A DNA stretch of 64,000 nucleotides from Hathewaya massiliensis. GTDB taxonomy: Bacteria > Bacillota > Clostridia > Clostridiales > Clostridiaceae. Positions within the stretch are counted from its first letter, which is position 1. Each line of letters opens with the position of its first letter. Location: NCBI RefSeq assembly GCF_902143515.1, contig NZ_CABFVD010000005.1, forward strand, positions 124,001 through 188,000, given 5' to 3'. The notes under the pieces are model-generated. The model did no database searches, had not been told where the DNA came from, and saw nothing but the letters and a program-made list of their open reading frames with translations. The position numbers were made by a program, and so were the translations under genes. This document shows positions 59,253 through 64,000 of the stretch, in pieces.

Positions 59253-60134
59253 GTGAGATTAGGACAAAATTTACCTTCCCTAAATGTATATAGAAATTAT
59301 GTTAAAAATTTAAATTCTCAAAGTAAGGCAATGAATAAAATAAATAGTGGTAATAGATTAGATTCTTTTAGGCAAGAGGCTGTAGCTTATGGTCAAAGTG
59401 AAAGTTTTAGACTTCAATTAGGTGGTTATAGTAGTGCCATGAGAAATATTCAAGATAATGTTAGTATGCTTCAAACTGCAGAAGGAGGTATGGCAAACAT
59501 ATCTGAAAGCCTACTTAGAATTAGAACTTTGGTTATTAGTGCGGGTAGTGCTAAGACTGAGGAAGATAAAAAACATATACTAGGTGAGATAAATCAAAAT
59601 TTAGAAAATATTGATTATATAAGTAAAAATACAGAGTTTAATGGATTAAAGGTTTTAAGAGGTCAGGAGAAAGGTGGCGGAGATCCAGACGTTACTAAGG
59701 TTGGACAAGTTATGGATACCTTAACGAATTTAGGTGGAAATAATGTAGAAGATAAAGTTGAAATACCGCTATACAACTTAAGCCCTAAAACCCTAGGTTT
59801 AATAGATGATATTACGGATAAAAGCACAAGCCATATTGATCTTAATAAGATTGATGAATCTTTAGAAGTATTAGATAAATCTATAAATTCATTGAACTCT
59901 ATCAGATCTAAATATGGAGCTATTGAAACTAGACTTGAAGATTCATATAACAATGTAAGTGAAATTTATGAAACAATTCAAGGAGCTGAAAGTGAGCTTA
60001 GAGACTCTCATATAGGACTTGAGATGTCAGAGGTTGCTAAGTATAATATATTAATAGAGGCTGGACAAGCTATCATGGTTCAAACTAATAGATTTCCTAT
60101 GGATATACTAAGAATACTAGAAAATGTAAAATAA
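59253..60134 (+). CDS. Divergent flagellin
   Basis: Flagellin-family protein, 293 aa. N-terminal region: MRLGQNLPSLNVYRNYVKNL, KINSGNRLDSFRQEAVAYG, MRNIQDNVSMLQTAEGGM, ISESLLRIRTLVISAGS. C-terminal region: LEVLDKSINSLNSIRSKYGA, SELRDSHIGLEMSEVAKYNI, IEAGQAIMVQTNRFPMDIL. Both helical ends fit flagellin, but the usual M-I-N-N/H-N-x-x-A start is missing and the C-terminus lacks the usual AQANQ ending. The short variable middle suggests a smooth, simple filament or a minor flagellin. The start is GTG (59253) with AGGTGATAAG upstream, overlapping a GGA/GGT-rich site where CsrA could act. Last gene before a terminator. Confidence 0.85.
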   Translation: MRLGQNLPSLNVYRNYVKNLNSQSKAMNKINSGNRLDSFRQEAVAYGQSESFRLQLGGYSSAMRNIQDNVSMLQTAEGGMANISESLLRIRTLVISAGSAKTEEDKKHILGEINQNLENIDYISKNTEFNGLKVLRGQEKGGGDPDVTKVGQVMDTLTNLGGNNVEDKVEIPLYNLSPKTLGLIDDITDKSTSHIDLNKIDESLEVLDKSINSLNSIRSKYGAIETRLEDSYNNVSEIYETIQGAESELRDSHIGLEMSEVAKYNILIEAGQAIMVQTNRFPMDILRILENVK

Positions 60135-60205
60135 TAGGCGTTGTAGTTGCATCTGTAACATTTAGTAAAAATTTTTATTGTAATCAAAATTTATATTAAA
60201 AAATA

Positions 60206-60236
60206 AAAATAAACCTTGTAAAAGGTTTATTTTTGT
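60206..60236 (+). terminator. Terminator of the flgM-flagellin operon
   Basis: AAAATAAACCTT, GTAA loop, AAGGTTTATTTT, then TTTG. Confidence 0.85.
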
Positions 60237-60312
60237 TTTAATATTATGTATAATAAGTTATAGGTATAAATAAAAGTTATAATACTATATGAATTTAAAC
60301 TAAAATTTAAGT

Positions 60313-60340
60313 AATTTATTCAAAATAGTTTGAATAAATT
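60313..60340. repeat. 12-bp inverted repeat upstream of flgB
   Basis: AATTTATTCAAA, ATAG, TTTGAATAAATT; a perfect dyad about 80 bp before the flgB start. No T-tract, so an operator or leader hairpin is more likely than a terminator. I could not find a convincing sigma-28 or sigma-A promoter in this gap. Confidence 0.5.
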
Positions 60341-60419
60341 ATTATAAATTACAATATAACAATAATTCCGGTAACATATAGATAAAATACAAATTGTTTT
60401 TTTATGGGGGGTGGAATAT

Positions 60420-60833
60420 ATGAAAATAGAAAGCAATATTTTTAATAATTATAGTTCTAGTTCAAATATCTATAATAAATTAAAAGCCAATATGGATATA
60501 GCTATTAAAAGAAAAGAGGTCCTATCCGATAATTTTGCTAATATTAATACTAAAGGATATAAACGATTTGACGTAGTTTTAAATGAAGAATTAGGAAAAG
60601 ATAATATTAACATGAAAAAAACTGTAGATAAACACATAGGGGACTTTAAAGATGGAAATGGATTTAAAATAGTAAAGGATACCAGTGGAACCATGAGAAA
60701 TGATGGAAATAATGTTGATCCAGAAATAGAAATGATAAATATTGCATCAAATGCAATACTATACAATACTCTTGTAACTCAAATTAATAATGAATTCTCT
60801 ATGAAAACTAGTGTAATTAAGGGAGGCAAGTAA
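60420..60833 (+). CDS. flgB: Flagellar basal-body rod protein FlgB
   Basis: Proximal rod subunit exported by the flagellar system. 137 aa. LKANMDIAIKRKEVLSDNFA, NINTKGYKRFDVVLNEEL at the N-terminus; DPEIEMINIASNAILYNTLV, TQINNEFSMKTSVIKGGK at the C-terminus. I start at ATG 60420, with GGGGGGTGG 7 nt upstream; an in-frame GTG at 60411 lies within that site. First gene of a new block flgB-flgC-fliE-fliF-fliG. Confidence 0.95.
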   Translation: MKIESNIFNNYSSSSNIYNKLKANMDIAIKRKEVLSDNFANINTKGYKRFDVVLNEELGKDNINMKKTVDKHIGDFKDGNGFKIVKDTSGTMRNDGNNVDPEIEMINIASNAILYNTLVTQINNEFSMKTSVIKGGK

Positions 60834-60835
60834 GA

Positions 60836-61267
60836 GTGAATGCTTTTAATAGTCTAAGAATTAGTGCAAGTGGTCTCTCAGCTGAGAGACTTAGGATGGA
60901 TACAATTTCATCAAACGTAGTTAACTTTAGAACTACAAGGGGACAAGATGGAAAACCCTATGTTAGAAAGGTTGCCTTATTTCAAGAAAATTTTAAAAGA
61001 GAGATTGATAAAGAAACAGGATTAAGCAAAAAAACTCCTATAGGAATTAAAGCTGTAGGAATTAGAGAAGATAGTTCACCTTTAAGGAGAGTGTACGAGC
61101 CTTCTAATCCTGATGCAGATGCAAATGGATATGTAATGATGCCTAATGTAAATGTACTAAATGAGATGGCTGATTTAATAGCCTCATCAAGAGCATATGA
61201 GGCTAATGTTACAGTGATAAACACTGAAAAGGGAATGCTTATGAAAAGTTTAGAAATAGGAAAATAG
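60836..61267 (+). CDS. flgC: Flagellar basal-body rod protein FlgC
   Basis: Rod subunit, 143 aa. LRISASGLSAERLRMDTISS and NVVNFRTTRGQDGKPYVRK at the N-terminus, GIREDSSPLRRVYEPSNPDA in the middle, then YVMMPNVNVLNEMADLIASS and RAYEANVTVINTEKGMLMKS. All family motifs are present. The start is GTG (60836), 2 bp after the flgB stop, with GGGAGG inside the end of flgB. Followed 10 bp later by fliE. Confidence 0.95.
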   Translation: MNAFNSLRISASGLSAERLRMDTISSNVVNFRTTRGQDGKPYVRKVALFQENFKREIDKETGLSKKTPIGIKAVGIREDSSPLRRVYEPSNPDADANGYVMMPNVNVLNEMADLIASSRAYEANVTVINTEKGMLMKSLEIGK

Positions 61268-61277
61268 GAGGATACTT

Positions 61278-61577
61278 ATGAAGATAAACGAATTTATACC
61301 TGTTAATACTATAAAAGCTTTAAACTTTGAACAGTCAAATAAAACAATTAATGAAGATCAAGGCTTTTCCAATGTATTAAAAGAGAAACTAGATGAAGTA
61401 AACAATTTCCAAGTGCAAAATGAAATCAATAATAAGAAATTTATTGATGGGGAAGATATAAGTATACATCAAGTAATGATTGGAGCATCAGAGGCTAAAA
61501 TTTCTCTACAATATGCCATTGAAATAAGAAATAAATTAGTAGATGCATATACAGAATTAAATAGAATGCAACTATAG
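61278..61577 (+). CDS. fliE: Flagellar hook-basal body protein FliE
   Basis: Adaptor between the MS ring (FliF) and the rod. 99 aa: FSNVLKEKLDEVNNFQVQNE and the conserved ISIHQVMIGASEAKISLQYA, then IEIRNKLVDAYTELNRMQL at the C-terminus. Located between flgC and fliF, as usual. AGGAGGATA lies 5-7 nt before the ATG. Small but certain by both signature and position. Confidence 0.93.
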   Translation: MKINEFIPVNTIKALNFEQSNKTINEDQGFSNVLKEKLDEVNNFQVQNEINNKKFIDGEDISIHQVMIGASEAKISLQYAIEIRNKLVDAYTELNRMQL

Positions 61578-61602
61578 TTTTAAATAGTTAGGAGTGCGAG
61601 CA

Positions 61603-63171
61603 ATGGGAAAGCTACAAGATGTTTTTAAAGGGCTTTTAGAGAAATGGAAAGCACTAAGCAAGGGAAAGAAAATTGCTATTTCTTCCTTGGTTATAGGAAT
61701 AATAGTTATATTAATTTATGTAGGAGTAAGTGCATCTAAGCCCAAATATTCTGTATTATTTTCAGAATTAGACCCTAAGGATTCAGGAAGTGTAGTGGAA
61801 ATTTTAAAAGAGCAAAAAGTAGATTATAAGATAGACGGAAACACTATATTAGTTCCACAAGAAAAAGTAGCCCCTCTTAAAATGGATATATTATCTAAAG
61901 TGGATTTTGCAGGAGGAAGTAAGGGATTCGAAATATTTAGCAATGATAGTATGGTGTCTACTGATTTTGAAAATCAAATTAAGTATCAAAAAGCCCTTCA
62001 GGGTGAAGTTGAAAGAATGATTAAATCTTTTGAAGAAGTTAAGGATTGTAAGGTTATATTAAAGCTACCTGAAAAGGATACCTTTGCTATAAAAGAAAAT
62101 CCAAATAAAGCATCAGCAGCGGTATCTATAAAGTTAAAACCAGGATCAAAACAACTAAAGGATGATCAGACAAAGACCATAGTATCTTTGCTTACAGGTG
62201 CTGTGGAAAATTTACCAAGGGAAAATGTACATATTGCAGTTAATGGCATAAAACTTGCCACATCTAATCTTTTTGAGAAGGATGGAGAAGAGAGCATATC
62301 TACAAATAAGCAACAAGACATGAAAATTGCAAAAGAGCAGGCTTTAAAAGAGAGCATTTTAAATGTATTAAGGCCGGTTTATGGTAATGGAGTAAATGTG
62401 GCTGTAAATACAGATTTAAGTTTTGATGCCATAGAAACGCAAAGTAAAGATTACAAAAAAGGTGTAGTAGTAAGTGAGCATAACATAGAAACAACGGATA
62501 AAAACAATGATAATAACGTATCTAGTAGTCCTATAGACAATAACATGTCTAACAGGGGCACAGATAATGTAAATAGTAACAATACTTCACAGCACAAGGA
62601 AAATACAAAAAACTATAATGTGCCTGAAGTAGTAAAGAAAGAAATACAAGCACCAGGAAAGTTAAGTAAGGTGTCTGTATCTGTTACAGTTGATGAAACC
62701 GCTGGAAGATTAGACGATGGGAGTAAAGAAAAGATAAGATCTACTGTTGCCTCTGCTATAGGCTTTGATGCAACAAGAGGAGATACTATAAGTGTTCAAG
62801 GGTTTAACTTTAAAAATGGTACAACAGATATAATGGACACTGCTAACCAGGAATTAAAGTTATCTGAGTTAGACAATGAGAAGAAACAATTAGAGAGAAG
62901 AATAGGTATAGCTGTAGGAGCTATAATGCTCTTAATTTCAACTCTACTAGTTTATAGAAAACTAAGGAAAAAGGATGAAGAAGATTATATGGAAGAATTT
63001 ACAGATGAGGATCTTATTTCTCCTAAGGAACCTGTTTCCTTTGAACCAATAGTCTTTGAAAAAGAAGATGAAAAATCCCATGTGGAGAAAGAAGTTAAGA
63101 AATATGCTCAAAGCAAACCAGATCAGGTTGCAGAAATTATTAAATCATGGATAGCAGAGGATGAGAGGTGA
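61603..63171 (+). CDS. fliF: Flagellar MS-ring protein FliF
   Basis: Membrane ring that is the base of the flagellum. 522 aa. First membrane segment at residues about 24-46 (IAISSLVIGIIVILIYVGVS), then the ring-building motifs (YSVLFSELDPKDSGSVVEIL, ALQGEVERMIKSFEEVKDCK, KASAAVSIKLKPGSKQL), a periplasm-type flexible Asn/Ser-rich stretch (residues about 300-350), second membrane segment at about 428-447 (IGIAVGAIMLLISTLLVY) and a FliG-binding acidic C-terminus. I start at ATG 61603 with TAGGAGTG 7 nt upstream; a GTG at 61594 lies in that site. Confidence 0.95.
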   Translation: MGKLQDVFKGLLEKWKALSKGKKIAISSLVIGIIVILIYVGVSASKPKYSVLFSELDPKDSGSVVEILKEQKVDYKIDGNTILVPQEKVAPLKMDILSKVDFAGGSKGFEIFSNDSMVSTDFENQIKYQKALQGEVERMIKSFEEVKDCKVILKLPEKDTFAIKENPNKASAAVSIKLKPGSKQLKDDQTKTIVSLLTGAVENLPRENVHIAVNGIKLATSNLFEKDGEESISTNKQQDMKIAKEQALKESILNVLRPVYGNGVNVAVNTDLSFDAIETQSKDYKKGVVVSEHNIETTDKNNDNNVSSSPIDNNMSNRGTDNVNSNNTSQHKENTKNYNVPEVVKKEIQAPGKLSKVSVSVTVDETAGRLDDGSKEKIRSTVASAIGFDATRGDTISVQGFNFKNGTTDIMDTANQELKLSELDNEKKQLERRIGIAVGAIMLLISTLLVYRKLRKKDEEDYMEEFTDEDLISPKEPVSFEPIVFEKEDEKSHVEKEVKKYAQSKPDQVAEIIKSWIAEDER

Positions 63172-63177
63172 TAATTC

Positions 63178-64000
63178 ATGCCTAGAAAAGAAGGCTTAAG
63201 TGGTGTGCAAAAGGCAGCAATTTTATTTATAACCTTAGGTCCTGAGGCAGCGGCTAGTATTATAAAAAGATTACCAGAAAGGGAAATACAAAAAATAACC
63301 TTTGAAATAGCAAATATAACTTCTGTAAAGCAAGAAGAAAGACAGGAAATACTAAGTGAATTTATAGAGATGAATAAGGCAAAGGACTTTATTTTAGAAG
63401 GTGGACTAGAATATGCAAGAACACTTTTAGGTAAGGCTCTTGGTAATCAAAGGGCGGAGGAAATATTAGAAAAAGTTACTGAAGCTACTCAGCAGTTTAG
63501 ACCTTTCTCCATTGCAAGAAAGGCAGATGCTCATCAACTGTTAAATGTTATATCCAATGAGCATCCTCAGACTATAGCTTTAATTTTATGTTATCTTCAG
63601 CCAGATAAATCAGCACAGATTATGTCTGCATTGTCAGAAGAGTTACAAGCAGAAGTAGCTTTTAGAGTAGCAACTATGAACAATACATCACCAGTTATGG
63701 TAAAGGAAATTGAAAAAGTTTTAGATAGTAAATTATCTTCTGTTATAAGAACAGAATCAACTAGCATAGGTGGAATTAAGTCCTTAGTTGATATATTAAA
63801 TCAAGTTGATAGAACAACTGAAAAGAATATTACAGAGGGACTTGAAAGAGAAGATGCAGAACTTGCTGAAAAAATTAAGGAATCTATGTTTGTATTTGAA
63901 GATATTATTACTCTTGATGATGTATCTATTCAAAGAATTCTTAGGGAAGTGGATAATAAAGAACTTGCACTGGCACTTAAAGGATGCTCTGAAGACGTTC
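63178..64000 (+). CDS. fliG: Flagellar motor switch protein FliG, 3' truncated by window end
   Basis: Rotor protein that meets the stator and transmits torque. The frame runs open from ATG 63178 (GAGGTGATAA upstream, 6 bp after fliF) to the last base, 274 codons. Seen: GVQKAAILFITLGPEAAASI at the N-terminus (FliF binding), NVISNEHPQTIALILCYLQP in the middle (the conserved EHPQTIALIL motif), and the beginning of the C-terminal domain MFVFEDIITLDDVSIQRILR, EVDNKELALALKG. The charged torque helix lies partly or wholly beyond the window. Not a pseudogene; cut only by the window edge. Confidence 0.95.
   Translation, partial: MPRKEGLSGVQKAAILFITLGPEAAASIIKRLPEREIQKITFEIANITSVKQEERQEILSEFIEMNKAKDFILEGGLEYARTLLGKALGNQRAEEILEKVTEATQQFRPFSIARKADAHQLLNVISNEHPQTIALILCYLQPDKSAQIMSALSEELQAEVAFRVATMNNTSPVMVKEIEKVLDSKLSSVIRTESTSIGGIKSLVDILNQVDRTTEKNITEGLEREDAELAEKIKESMFVFEDIITLDDVSIQRILREVDNKELALALKGCSEDV

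Noticed and set aside
1-64000. CRISPR array or defence island
   Set aside because: No regularly spaced direct repeats of suitable length, no cas genes, and no restriction-modification or toxin-antitoxin pair could be recognised; the window is mainly housekeeping, folate and motility genes.

Overview
The window is low-GC, gene-dense DNA from a motile, spore-forming, anaerobic member of Clostridium sensu stricto; the species cannot be named from sequence alone. The evidence is a V-type ATPase end, pyruvate:ferredoxin oxidoreductase, a flavodiiron protein, two alpha/beta-type SASP genes, a Spo0E-like protein, and a Firmicutes-style chemotaxis/flagellar cluster (CheC, CheD, FliY, FliW/CsrA).

Layout. 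1-2 kb: end of the V-ATPase operon (B truncated by the window edge, D). 2-8 kb: peptide deformylase, a selenoprotein gene hidden by an in-frame TGA (2964-3254, minus), the flavodiiron protein, 6S RNA, a Spo0E-like gene and an M18 aminopeptidase. 8-14 kb: a PHP phosphoesterase, then a compact folate block pabA-pabB-pabC-folE-folP-folBK. 14.2-16.6 kb: a lipoprotein gene, a complete IS6-like element with 8-bp target duplication, and three tiny lysine-rich genes. 16.7-22 kb: glutaminase, polA-coaE-lytic transglycosylase, tRNA-Leu(GAG). 22-31.9 kb: small unknown proteins, an XRE regulator divergent from an orphan soluble histidine kinase, tRNA 2-selenouridine synthase (mnmH), an M16 protease, UvsE with an endonuclease IV-like partner, and RecJ. 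32-41.4 kb: two SASPs, MurG, a beta-CASP hydrolase, pyruvate:ferredoxin oxidoreductase, a Cys/His-rich DUF1292 protein, a HAD phosphatase and a class IV aminotransferase.

41.4-64 kb is a flagellar/chemotaxis supercluster, all on the + strand, in three transcription blocks: (i) fapA-cheW-cheD-cheB-cheR-cheA-cheC-cheY-cheW-fliM-fliY, (ii) flgM-flgN-flgK-flgL-fliW-csrA-flaG-unknown-fliS-fliD-fliT-flagellin, (iii) flgB-flgC-fliE-fliF-fliG (cut by the window end). Blocks (i) and (ii) are each preceded by a TAAA-N15-CGATAA sequence typical of a sigma-28 (SigD/FliA) promoter, so FlgM would sit in the regulon of the sigma factor it inhibits.

Most of the window is conventional. The most rewarding observation is the unannotated HesB-like selenoprotein candidate at 2964-3254: a 96-codon minus-strand gene with good Shine-Dalgarno, a TGA in a Cys-x-x-Sec motif, and a hairpin at SECIS distance. 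mnmH elsewhere in the window independently indicates selenophosphate use. Other points worth attention are a hairpin between the Shine-Dalgarno and start codon of def, a Fur/PerR-like operator on the flavodiiron promoter, a PDDEXK-fold protein lacking its catalytic E-x-K, and the IS insertion that separates a lipoprotein gene from its upstream region.
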